From: Spirodela intermedia
Lineage: Eukaryota > Streptophyta > Magnoliopsida > Alismatales > Araceae
Assembly (NCBI GenBank): GCA_902729315.2
Contig: LR746280.1
Span: 1,480,501 to 1,544,500 of the forward strand
Direction of reading: 5' to 3'
DNA length: 64,000 bases
Shown here: positions 1-11,096 of the stretch, in pieces
How the letters are laid out: every line of letters starts with the position of its first letter
Position numbering within the stretch: position 1 is the stretch's first letter
The notes under the pieces: generated by a model
The model's input: the letters and a program-made list of their open reading frames with translations, nothing else
Database searches by the model: none
Told to the model about the DNA's origin: nothing
Translations under genes and position numbers: made by a program

Positions 1-1
1 T

Positions 2-1327
2 TTAACGACCTGGAATGGCTTGATCTCTGGTTATTCAATGAAAGGCTTCAAGAAGCAGGCTCTCATTCTAATCCGTCGGCTGAAGACACTGGGAGAGAAG
101 CCCAACGTGATTTCCTGGACATCTGTCATCTCGGGTTTCTGTCAGAACGGATTCTTCGCGGATTCCCTGGGGTGCTTCGTTGAGATGCAGAAGGAAGGTG
201 TTCAACCCAACTCAGCCACCATGGCCAGCTCGCTCCGAGCCGCCGCAGGCCTCGCTCTGCTGACGAGGGGCCGAGATCTCCACGGCGGCGCAATCCGGCG
301 GGGGCTCGACGGGGATATCTTCGTCGCCACCGCCCTCGTTGACATGTATTCCAAGTGCGGGAATCTGTCGAAGGCCTTCCAGGTCTTCGAGAGGATCAAG
401 AACAAGAGCTTGTCCTCCTGGAACGCCATGCTGAGGGGCTTCGCCGCCCACGGCATGGCGAAGGAGGCGATCTCGTGCTTCGAGGAGATGCGCTCTTCGG
501 GGTTCAATCCTGACGCCATAACCTTCACCGCCCTTCTCTGCGGGTTGAAGCATTCGGCCATGGTGAGCGAGGGCTGGAGATTCTTCGACATGATGAAGGT
601 CGATTATGCCATGATCCCCTCCCCGGAGCACTACGCCTGCATGGTGGACCTCCTCGGTAGAGCCGGCTACCTGGACGAGGCCTGGGACTTCATCGAAAAC
701 ATGCCCCAGGAGCCCGACGCCGGCGTGTGGGGCGCTCTCCTCGGGGCCTGCCGGAGCCACAAGAACCTGGAATTGGCGGAGGCGGCGGCAGAGCAGCTCT
801 TCAAGCTGGAGCCGCACAATCCGGCCAACTACCTGCTGATGGCGAGCATCTACGGTTCCAGGAGCCAGTGGGAGAGGGTCGAGACGTTGAAGGTCGCCAT
901 GAGCGCGCTGGGGTTGAAGAGCAGAGGAGGGTGGAGCTGGATACAGATCCGTAAGACCCTGCACTCCTTCTCCGCGGAGGGGAATCCCCATCCAGATTTG
1001 GGGGAGGTCCGCTTCGAGCTCCTCCAGATGGTTGCAGAGATGAAGAGAATAGGGTACAGACCTGACACGGCCTGCATAGCCCTGGATGTGGACGAGGCCA
1101 CGAAGGAGATGATGCTAATGGGCCACACAGAGAAGCTGGCGATCACGTATGGGCTGATCCGTTCGGAGGGGAACGGACCCATTAGAGTGATAAGGAGCGC
1201 CAGCGTCTGTGGCGACTGCCACACGATGGCCAAGTACGTGTCGAAGATACGACAGCGGGAGATTCTCTTGAGGGACGGTCCCCGGTTCCACAGGTTTGTG
1301 AATGGGAGATGCTCTTGCAATGAATGA
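2..1327 (+). CDS. PPR-DYW protein, 3' part (At4g01030-like), truncated by window edge
   Basis: The frame is open from base 2, so the gene begins upstream of the window; about 441 residues are visible. It shows PPR motifs of the PLS type (WNGLISGYS, SWTSVISGFCQNG, VATALVDMYSKCG, SWNAMLRGFAAHG, HYACMVDLLGRAGYLDEAWDFI), then E/E+ and DYW domains. The deaminase-like residues are present: HTE in LMGHTEKLAITYGLI and the CGDCH pair. Family members edit C to U in organelle transcripts. The order of motifs, LELAEAAAEQLFKLEPHN and WSWIQI resemble my memory of Arabidopsis At4g01030, a predicted mitochondrial PPR. Oddity: the protein stops at CSCNE, so the last two residues of the usual CSCxDYW end are absent. 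No intron is visible. PPR-DYW class is certain; the orthologue is an inference. Confidence 0.93.
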   Translation, partial: LTTWNGLISGYSMKGFKKQALILIRRLKTLGEKPNVISWTSVISGFCQNGFFADSLGCFVEMQKEGVQPNSATMASSLRAAAGLALLTRGRDLHGGAIRRGLDGDIFVATALVDMYSKCGNLSKAFQVFERIKNKSLSSWNAMLRGFAAHGMAKEAISCFEEMRSSGFNPDAITFTALLCGLKHSAMVSEGWRFFDMMKVDYAMIPSPEHYACMVDLLGRAGYLDEAWDFIENMPQEPDAGVWGALLGACRSHKNLELAEAAAEQLFKLEPHNPANYLLMASIYGSRSQWERVETLKVAMSALGLKSRGGWSWIQIRKTLHSFSAEGNPHPDLGEVRFELLQMVAEMKRIGYRPDTACIALDVDEATKEMMLMGHTEKLAITYGLIRSEGNGPIRVIRSASVCGDCHTMAKYVSKIRQREILLRDGPRFHRFVNGRCSCNE

Positions 1328-2212
1328 CCTCTGGTGAGAGGAGTCGCCCCGTTCCCACTTGAACCCAGAACCTAATCAAGATCGGGATCGGCAGAACGTC
1401 ATGGTCCCTGTTGAGATGGTGACAGGTGGGATCAGTGGGGGACGGGGCCTAACATGTGACTCCCCTTGCGTAGAGGGATGTGGTTCCGTGCGCCGAACTG
1501 CACTGCCAGCATGAGGCCGTGTGGTGGTCCGTGCGTGGACGCACGGCACGGCAGCGGCACGAGGTGTGCGGCATCAAGTGGTATGGCATGGGTTGCGGAG
1601 TAATTACGTGGGTAGCACTGGACTGCACACTATAGGCATTTGCACCCACGAAGAGGTGCGCCTATTTATGGTGATGGTTACCATAACAGCCATAGTGGTG
1701 AGTCAAAGTGGGTGAAGGGGTTATTTATAACAGTGGAACATTCTCGAGTGAGAGAGGGATCTCCCGATGATTATGGTCCAATAAAGTTGGAAGTAGATAA
1801 GGCTGTTCATTGGTTGAGTAACAGTCAAATTCGGCGCAAAGGGGAAGAGTTGGTGGACTTATCGGATCCTCACGACAGAATGTAGGATCCGAAGGAGCCG
1901 TCGTGAGTCGGTGGGAGGGTGGACCCCATCTCAACCTACCATCTGACGGCACGTGATCGGTCTCTTCGGTTGGTCTTCGTTGGGGAGGAAGGTGGGAGGG
2001 AGGTTTGAATGGGTGGCAGGTGAAATGTGGTGGACGGTGCAGGTTTGCAAAAAAGAAATTTTTTAGGGACTTATCTAGAAAGATAAACACACAGGTACAG
2101 ACGAAACCCGCGAGGAGTCGACGAAGAAGCCCCCGTGGGAGAAAAAACACAGAAAACTTCCTATATCTACGAACGGGGCCGCCAGTGGCAGGCCGGAAGA
2201 GAAAGGTGGTGG
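1328..2212. other. Intergenic, between convergent PPR and PYL 3' ends
   Basis: No coding signal was found. The ORFs here are short, lack family motifs and overlap on both strands. The stretch should hold the 3' UTRs of the PPR gene (+) and of the PYL gene (-). Confidence 0.6.
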
Positions 2213-3356
2213 CTATGTCCCCTGCTGCGCGTGGAGGCGCTCGCAGACATCGGCAAGGGACTTGAGGTTGCACTTGATCACGGCCTCCACGAAGAAGCAG
2301 GTCTCGTCCTTGGTGTTCCCGTCCGGGACATCTACCACGAAGGATTCGACGACGGTCGTCCCAGGCCGCCCCTCGATGATCTCCGGATGGAGAGTCACGA
2401 CCGACGAGTAGTTCTGCGGTGCACGGGGAGAAGAAGAGATCGAGTAGAGACGTGAAATGGCCGGGTGAGGTTTTTGTTCTTGTTCTAGAATTTTTAATGT
2501 CATCTACGAATCGAGATCTGGTGTTGATTTGCAGATGTGGAATGGAGCAAAGCGAGATCGGAATGTATGTCACGGACCTGGAGGCGGTGGTCGCCGCCTA
2601 AGATCCTGATGCCGAGAACATGCTCGTCGTCGTCAAGTAGTTCGAGTCGCTCCGTGCTGGTGGTAGCGGGAAGGCCGGATTTCACGTTGATCTCCCTCAC
2701 GCTGCCGATCTCGAGGTCACCCCGCACCACACATCTACTCACGAAGGGCTTGTACTTCTGAGGTTGGTCGAATCTCCTCACCAGAGACCACACCTGCTGC
2801 CACCCGCAAACAAAGGAAGAAATGTTTCGTGAAGAACACCGGAGTATTCTGACCAATTGTTAGTTAAATCTCTGTCACAAGCAATCCCTGACGAGTAGAC
2901 ATATCTGAGAGAGGCTCGAAGCACCTACTCCAAGGAACAGGGGGGGAAACAACTTCGGTCAACATCTACCATCAGGAGGTACTAAAGATCCCTTAATTTT
3001 CCATGTAGTGATATGAGTGATGGCTTAGGAACGGCCGCGGAATCGCCATCCCAAAAAAATCAGCGAGGCTACTGGGGCTTCTCCCTTTGCAAGAGGGCCA
3101 AAGGAACTGGAACGAACGATCATCGATTTTCAACCTCCGACCGACAGATCAGATACCTAAACCAGTGAGGCGAACGGCAGGGTTTCAGGAGGACACTCAC
3201 GACGTGGACGGGGACCCTGATGTGGTCGACAACGACGGAGCTACACTGGTTGTCTCTGGGATGGTGCTTGTGGTGCTTGCACAAGTTCTCCGGCTCCATC
3301 AGCAACCTCCGGTGGCTGCCGCTCGCGTCTCCGCTCAGTCCGACGCCGCCGTCCAT
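2213..3356 (-). CDS. Abscisic acid receptor, PYR/PYL/RCAR family (PYL8/9 type)
   Basis: Three exons: 3356-3201, 2793-2578, 2413-2213 (stop TAG); every junction is GT/AG and phase 0, giving 190 aa, close to Arabidopsis PYL8 (188). The start is the ATG at 3356; another in-frame ATG lies upstream at 3491, but its extension is low-complexity. Family landmarks: N-terminal DNQCSS, VWSLVRRFDQPQKYKPFVSRC, the gate loop SGLPA, the latch HRL in GGDHRL ending exon 2, NYSSVV opening exon 3, and the C-terminal helix TKDETCFFVEAVIKCNLKSL. These proteins are soluble START-fold receptors that bind ABA and then inhibit clade A PP2C phosphatases, releasing SnRK2 kinases. The C-terminal helix and VPDGNTKDET fit the PYL7-10 branch. 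All visible gate and latch residues are intact. Confidence 0.95.
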
Positions 3357-4102
3357 CACAGTGGGTGGGGGGGCTACGACGGCGACTGAGTTCGGCAGCT
3401 CCACCGATCCTCCTCCGCTCCTCCACAGGTCAGCCCTACCTCCTCCGCTCCAGCTGCCAAGAAACCCCCCGACGGAACTCTCCCTTCTCATCGCCCTCCG
3501 CCATCACCGTAACCACAGAGCTCCGCTCGCGGGAACTCGCTCTTCTAAAATGCCATTGCCGCCAGCCAGGTACACAATCGACTCAATTTTTAATATATTT
3601 ACCATAATGCTACCTGCGTATCAGCTTTAGGGAAACATGTGGCGGGCCCCACCTCTCCCTAATCCTGTCTATTGAACTTATCCGTTAGCCCCTACCGTTG
3701 CTGGCCCACGCAGGACCGGACGATGGCTGAGAGTCACAGGGGTGGGCCCATTTAGATGTCCAGTAGGGAGATGGAGTTAATTGGTTATTAATGCAGCAAA
3801 TATCTGATCCATAAAGTAAGATTAAATAAAACCCACTAAAAGCCCTGGTGGAAAAAGTTATATGCGGGAGTTTCTTCACCTATATCGACAGAAAAATACA
3901 AAAATAAAAACCGTAGCATAAATGCAAAACTATATGCATGAATTCATATGGCATTCACCGATTTCCACCATGTGAACACAAAAATTAACGTAATAAAAAG
4001 GCTTCTGGTCTATAGATGGCTGTAATCTTTAGAACCCGGGCCCATCCGTCTTTGGTAAGGAGATTGAAGCTGAAGAGTGAGGCCCCTGGGGAGCTGGTCC
4101 TC
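3357..4102. promoter_or_regulatory. Upstream region of the PYL gene and 3' flank of the RNA helicase
   Basis: No coding exon was recognised. On the minus strand this holds the PYL promoter and 5' UTR (right of 3356) and the helicase 3' UTR (left of 4103). Site II-like GGGCCCA motifs occur at about 3744-3752. The rest is AT-rich with no clear element. Confidence 0.5.
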
Positions 4103-7100
4103 CTACTTGGAGCGCAGGCCGGGCACATTCCTGAGGCCCATCTTGCCGAGCACGAGCTTCGACAGGGCGGGCGGGTTGTCGAGCCCCATGCTACTGCTGA
4201 ACTCGTTGGCGAGGGCCACCAGCCGAGCCTTGTCTCGGCCGATGACCTTGTTCGAGTTGTAATAGCCAAGCCATGCCTGGTACGCTGACTCCTTGTTCTT
4301 CATTTCCACGTGGGCCAGCGCACGCTCCACCTGTTTGAAGAACAAGGAGGAGAGTTAGTCAACTATCTCTACGAAATCTCCCTCCCTCCTTCTTGGGAAG
4401 AAGTGAGGAACCCCTTGGCCGAGTTGGAATCACGCGCCCACAAGAGCCAGATGCAACTGTGCCACGAGGGAATGCAAGAAGGCCTTGGACCCAGCAATTA
4501 GACAAGCTTGGTTCTTGAATGAGCTTACCTTCTTTCTAGTCTCTGGGTCTATCAGAGGAACTGGAGCCTTCGACACAGGCAAATCTTTGATGCTTGACAC
4601 GAAGAACTCCTCCCACGGAGCCAGAAGCAGTATTCCCTCCCCTTGCTTACCCTTACGGCCAGTTCTACCCAGTCGATGAATGTACTGCTCTCTGTCTGAG
4701 GGCATACCCACCTGAAACACAGCCAAAAGTGTCAGTGAACAAACCGAATATCTACATCAACGTCGGATCAACCCACCCCCTCCCTTTTCTGTTAAGATCA
4801 TTTGATAATGAGCCCATGTAGGTAAGTAACCACGTCCTTGGGAGAGATTAAAACAGATTAAAACCATGAACCCTGCCAAAACCAACTGGCTGTGAGAGGA
4901 GTTGACCCACGAGCTGACTTCTAGACCTTGGAGCAACGCATCTTTACAATGAGGAGCTGACTTCTAAACACGTTCCAGGACACGACTGTTCAAACTGCAT
5001 ATTCCAGAGAATTCTTGAAGTTTCTTGGATGGTAATATTTCTACAATACCTGTATGACGAGAGTAACGTCCGGGTAATCCACCCCACGTGCAGATACATC
5101 GGACGTCACGAGGATGAGACCCTTTGACTTCCTGAATTCGTCAGAGACCCTGGTTCTGTAGCTCTGCGGCTTCCTTGAGTGCATCTCTCGAACGTTCAGA
5201 TGCAGCTCGGAGAGGAGGTCGGCGACGAGTTTTGTGACCATCGCAGTCGTGCAAAACACGAGGACCTGAAACCGTCCCAGTTGAAATAATGATCCCGAGA
5301 AGCAAGCGAGGGAACTTCAAAGGAGAGGAGATGGAGGCGTACCTTGTAGTCAACGTTGTCTGAGATATGATCAGTCAAAAGGCCATAGATCGTGGAGAAC
5401 TGCTTGTCTAGAGGAGCAACTAGCACCAGCTGGCTGACCTGGTCAAACCAGCAACTTTGCCATATTTAGGGGGAGACGGCCGGTGAGGAGGTGACGGAAT
5501 GGCTTGTTAGAAGAAGAATTGAGAAAAGAATCCTACCTGTGAGTGTGTCTCCTCACCCTCTTCAACGGTGTTAATAAATTCGTGGTCTCTTCTCAAGGCA
5601 ATGTGGCAGATCTGACGAACCTGCTCATTTAAATCCGGATCAGAGCTCAGACCCGCCAGGGCCATTCAAGGAGAAAGCACAGGCGCCAAGGTCAAACCTC
5701 AAGGTCAACCCTCAAGGGCAAACAAGATATTATCAGAGCTTTGAAGGGAAACCCTACCTCATCAGGGACTGTCGCAGAAAAGAGAAGTGTCTGCCGTTGC
5801 TTGGGCACTGCAGCAACAATTCGCTCAATATCCTTCCGGAACCCCATGTCTAGTAAATGGTCGGCCTCATCAAGGACAAGGACTTTGACACCCATCAACC
5901 GTGTGGCAAACCCTGGCGTGTTCTCAATGTGATCTCTCAGCCTTCCAGGGGTCGCTACGAGGATCTGAAAAAAATTTGAAAATAATAAATAAATAAAATC
6001 CTATATAGGTTATTCTAAGAAATAAACCTGTAATAGGTTGCATGGACCAATTACTCCAGCATGGTACCCATGCGACAGAGCTTAAATGTCTGCTTTCTCA
6101 TTGCTGATTAAAGAAATAAATCAGACGCAATGATGTTATCAGGCTTGTTTAGATGAGGCTTCCACCTGACAAGGATTGGCTTGCATGCGCTTCTGCTCCA
6201 GGGCTAGTCTTGTACCCCCAGTTACAACTTGGACCCCTATGGATGAATGAAACTTTAGAAGCTTGCCAGCTTCCATGGCCGCTTGGTTGGCCAGCTCTCG
6301 GGTAGGGCACACGACAAGCACACTGATGGGCTGCCTCCTCTGATCGCGGTCCGCTTGGGGCAGCTTAGTGACCACTTCAATTGATGGAAGCTGGAAATTT
6401 ACGTTAATCAGAAAATACAGCAGCCCAATTGTGGATAGAAGTTGAGCAGGGATCCAAGAAAATCAAGGAAATTTATTTACCAAGAACGCCACAGTCTTTC
6501 CAGTCCCTGTCTTAGCCTTGGCCAGGACATCTTTCCCTGAAATCCGACAGGTGGAAGGAATCATTAATCATCTCCTGGTTAATGGGTCCGAGAAGACAAC
6601 TAGGAAGGAAGAAATCTACGTCTGTGCCATTGCATTACAATCAATCAACTAAAGCAGCAGTGATGGAGTAATTCGTGGATGTTTCTCATTTCAATGACGA
6701 CTACAAAATTTTCAAGAAACTTAGGTATCAGAGAAGAGGGTGGATTTTTTTTTTCACATGATGCTAAGACTGTATGTTCGTGCCAGCTACTGGAGCAGGC
6801 TAGAGGACTATTGTAACATGCGAGTTCCTCCCTTGTCATGGCAGACAAGCAAAGCAGTCGTTAAATAAAGCACTTCAAGCTTTGTTGGCTGGGTAAAGCT
6901 ACCTGAGAGACGCTCCAAGCTGTTTCCTTCTCATTGATAATGGTTGTGTCACAAAAAAATGACTTTTTTTGCTAACCAAGAATATATGTTTCCCTTGTGG
7001 AAATTTCTATGATATGGTACCAAACTTAAGCTATCTATTGTAGCCAATAAAACCCTTTCAATGACACATATTAGCACAAGGAAACTTGTAAAGCTGATAA

Positions 7101-9237
7101 AACCTCGTTCATTTGGGTTTAACATCTGCAGTATGTATTCTAGAACACGAACCTTTGAGGATATCCGGAAGAGTAGCCTCCTGGACCACAGTCATCCTCT
7201 CATAGCCTGCTGCTTTTGTTCCTTTCAGGGACAAGGGAGAGATAGAACACTGATCAAACCTGAATATTAAAGTCGGTGAGAATGTCAGTGGGAAGAGCTA
7301 GAAAACGGGGAGAAAAAGAAAAAATTATCTCAGTGCTGTTCGTAGTTCTCACTGAACATAAAAGAATACATAAACTGCGGATTAATCTGACAAACAAAGT
7401 GTTCAAGAAATCATAAAGGCCATAGGATGCATAGACGTGGATACTACAGCCAGAGCTTTGATGTTAGTCGCAATCAAGGATCAGCATGCAAAAGTATGTT
7501 CTGATAGGTTCTGACTAATTGAGTCCTCTGAGCAAGATTAGAAGGATCAAGCAGGGCTTAAGTTAAGTTAGTTACTTCAAGCATTCACCCCTTCCCCGTC
7601 ATTCCACAGGGTTCACTTCTTGGATTACTTCAACGATATACTTTGTAACTCAGTCGCTACTATAACCTGAGGAGTCCCCATATGTTATTTGCCAACACAC
7701 CCCTGCCTCTGGAGGAAATTCATCCATGTAAACCTGGAGTCGCGAAATTGCTGATCATAGAAGCCCTCAATCTGTCCAAAAATATGATTTTTTTTTCTGT
7801 TGCACCTGTAATCACTGGTAGATTGAGGTACCAATTTCTCCTTCAATAGGGGTACCAGCACAGTAGTTCATAACCACTACATGTAATTCTCAGCTTCTTT
7901 TGCAGAAAGATGAACCGTGAAAGAAGATAATGTCAGAGTTAAGACAGCAATGTAATAGAAGATAATTCTTCATCTCATGGCATATGAATAGTTATTCTCA
8001 AAAGAAATCACCTTGTATCAGTCAGGTAAGAATCACATTCCTCAGAGCTGATTGGCTTGGGCGGAGCATTTTCCCTATGCTGAGAGAAACCCAGTCCCTT
8101 GTGTCCAGCTTGCACGGGTGCCTCTTCTATGTCCTCATCTCTGGTAGGGAAGAAATCTTCTAAACCGGGCACAGCTTCGTCGTCAAGATCATCTTCCTCA
8201 TCCTCTGAGATCTCAGGCAATGATATCCTACCATCACTAGGTAAGCGACTGGAGTTGAAATCTTGTTTTCCTCTCTTTGTCAAGGAAGACGAAGATAGCA
8301 TACCTCTGGTCCCACCACGGTTTCTCTTGCGACTGTCGAAATCCACCTCATCTTCTTCCTCCTCGGACTCGCTGTCGGCTGCAATTATCCTCGATTTCGA
8401 TCCCATCGAGTCGCGACTCTGCCTCCTCTCGAAGCTGGAGTTGAAGTTCCTGGGTCCGCTGTCTCGCCCTCTCATCGGAGGTCTGCCGGAGCTACGGCGA
8501 GACAGGGGTGAGCCCCTCTCCATTCCTCTTCCATCCCTCCCGCCCCTTTCCCCATCTCTATCCCCCAGTATCTCCCTGGTGTTCGACCTGCTGCGACTGT
8601 ACTCACCTGCTACCTCCCTCCCATTGCTGAGCCGGCCACGAAATGCATCTCCTCGACCCCTTCCCCTGCCCCTGTTCCCTTCTCTGCCCCAACCTCTCCC
8701 TCCGTCATTGGACCTGCCGCGGCTGTAGTCGCCTCCCTCGTCACTCCCACTGCTGAACCCGCCACGGAATGAATCCCTCCTACCCCCAACCCTCCCACCA
8801 CCCCCATCCCTTCCCCTACCACCCGTCTCCCTGCGCTTCGATCTGCCGCCACCGGCGAAGTCCCTTCCATCGTCGCTATCGCTGCTCCTCCCAACGCGGA
8901 ACGAATCAGTCTTCAAATCGCTGATCCAGTCGCTGAGCTCAGCTTCATCGTCCACGAGACTCTTCGCCTGCGCCGAGATGCTCCCCGCCCGGAACCCCCC
9001 CCTGCGACTGTCCCGCCCCCCGCCGGCTCTCCGGCCAACAGAGCAACCGGAGGAGAAGGCTCGCATTCCAGCTTCGCCGAGGCTCTTCTCAGAAGGGAGG
9101 AGCGGCTGCCCTTGGTGGAATCCGGAGTACTTGAGCTTGAAGGGGAATGCCCTCCCCAGAACCGATATGCCGCGGGGAGAACCTAGAAGCCTCGACGGAC
9201 TACCAAGCAGGCGAAGGCGCAGGAGCTGGGCCGGCAT
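4103..9237 (-). CDS. DEAD-box ATP-dependent RNA helicase (RH26/RH31-like)
   Basis: Ten exons: 9237-8012, 7259-7153, 6536-6481, 6390-6166, 5964-5758, 5620-5537, 5438-5343, 5265-5050, 4711-4529, 4330-4103; phases close to 875 aa. Residues 1-409 come from one GC-rich exon: a basic start that could be an organelle transit peptide, then a long Arg/Gly/Ser and Asp/Glu-rich low-complexity region. The helicase core follows: Q-motif region after [15 protein letters not shown], motif I AKTGTGKT (452-459), PTRELA, ATPGRL (542-547), DEAD (570-573), SAT (601-603), motif V region [10 protein letters not shown] and motif [10 protein letters not shown] (751-758). The tail [18 protein letters not shown] is as I recall for plant RH25/26/31/33. 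Role: ATP-dependent RNA remodelling, site unproven but probably organellar. All catalytic motifs appear intact. Confidence 0.95.
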
Positions 9238-10137
9238 TGCGGTGGGCTTCTTCCCCGGTAAGAACCCTAAACTCCTTCCCCCCGCCGCTTACGGTGAGCG
9301 GTGATAGAAGAAGAAGCTCGAGGAGGCAGACCCGGAGAGGATAAGGCGCCTCCGCGCCCTTCTTGTAGGGTTTTAGAGAGGAAGTTGCTTAAGCCCTTCA
9401 TCTCCCTGTTTGGAAGCGCTTCTCACAATCGGCTTTCAACAACCAGCGCTCCCGAAGTGACGTTAGGGTGCCAAAGTGAAAACACCCACAAAGATTTAAT
9501 AAAATTACTAATATACTCACATTTACTTACCCTATTCTCCGATACGCTTTAAAATATGTTTTTTATATTATATTATATTATTTAATACTCCATAGGCTGC
9601 TTTAAATAGGGACTCGTACACGTATTTATGCAAATACTCACCGGGTCAACGTTTATATTTAATTTTCCATTTATGACTGTGCACGTGGAAAATAAAATGC
9701 GGTCAATTTGAGTTTCTTAACTTGTTAATATGAAATATCCCCTTTATAATTTTGCACAATACTTGTAAACCCCCAGAGTAAAAGATTATTACAAATTGGT
9801 ACGTAAGTGTTTAAATGCAGGTACTCCGTTTCAACGGAGGTTTGACCACCTTTGAGAAGAGGAAGGGGAGTGACGGGGGGAGGTCCAAGCTGACTTCGCC
9901 CCTCAGGGGATTAGATTTCCTGATCTCTCCGCAATCTTGCCGACCGAGTCAACGATCCCACAGCTCCTCCGTTCCCTCCATCCTGATCTTCTTCATCGGA
10001 AGTGGTGCTTCTCTGAAGATCTTCTTCCTCTGGCCAATCGCATCGGATTCTCGTATGTATTTCTGCTGATAACCTCTGTGGATTCTCAGATGTTTTCTCA
10101 GATGTTCCCGCATCGCTGCAGGTGGAGCGGGGGGAAG
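9238..10137. promoter_or_regulatory. Divergent promoter region, RNA helicase (-) and membrane protein gene (+)
   Basis: The two start codons at 9237 (-) and 10138 (+) face away from each other across 900 bp, so both promoters must lie here. The middle (about 9490-9800) is AT-rich, flanked by GC-rich leaders. An in-frame upstream ATG-free extension exists before 10138 but carries no recognisable domain. Confidence 0.6.
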
Positions 10138-11050
10138 ATGACTGGAGATCGGCTGGTCGTTCTGGTCTTGGCCGTTCTGCTGTGTGCTCCACTCGCAGGC
10201 TGTGTCGGCGACGCCGAAAGAGTGAGCTTCCTATTTCGAATTGCGTTTGCCCTATGCTTGGAGGCGTCTGTGCGTCTCCACTACCGGGGGGTTTTTGTTC
10301 TCCCTTGTTGGTATTTCGTTGCGTTTTTCTAGAACCGAATGCCATCTCAGGGTGATCCAAGAGCTTCTCCTGCGCCGGACAAGGTCGCCAAGATCAAGGC
10401 CGCGGTGAACGAGCCAGTGAAGGTTGCCGATGGTGTGATGGGAGAAAACGTAGCCCCAGCAGATCGACGGCCGGAAGGTCAGGGGAACGGGGTCTTGCGC
10501 GAGGATAAGGTGCGAGAGGGTACGAAAACCAAGGATGAAGCTGGAAAGGGAATTTCCGCCGGCGATTCAAGTTCGAAAACCGCGGTTGCCAAAGAGAAAT
10601 CTCCTGTGGAAGACTGCGGCGAGAAGAACGGCTGCACCGACACGAAGAACAACTTCGTTGCTTGTCTGAAAGTCCCCGGAAATGGTATGTGACCTGATGC
10701 CCTATCCCCGTCTCATCAACCTGTGGTTAATGGCGAAGGAGATTACGTTTCAGCTTTCAGCATTATGCCTTCCCTGTTCTTCTTAGATTCATGAAAAACA
10801 GTTTGCAGGTTCTGCCATTCTTCCTAAATAGAAACAGTCTAAATGTCTAGCTTTCAAGGGATTGACTAGTTGGAGGTAATCACCCAAATCTTCATTGTTT
10901 TCTATTTTTTTTTTCAACTTTAATTAGAGAATGCATGGGTTTTTCATACCCGTGGGTAAAACTTTCGGGCTGGATAGTTCTCCCCCGATGTTCTATCAGT
11001 GGATTGGGGCATGTTCTTGAAGGCTGTGTGCGTTTGTGTATGTGTATGTG

Positions 11051-11096
<46 letters not shown>

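Noticed and set aside
1725-2573. 282-codon minus-strand open frame over the PYL 3' end
   Set aside because: It is out of frame with the PYL exons and crosses intron and 3' flank; no family motif appears.
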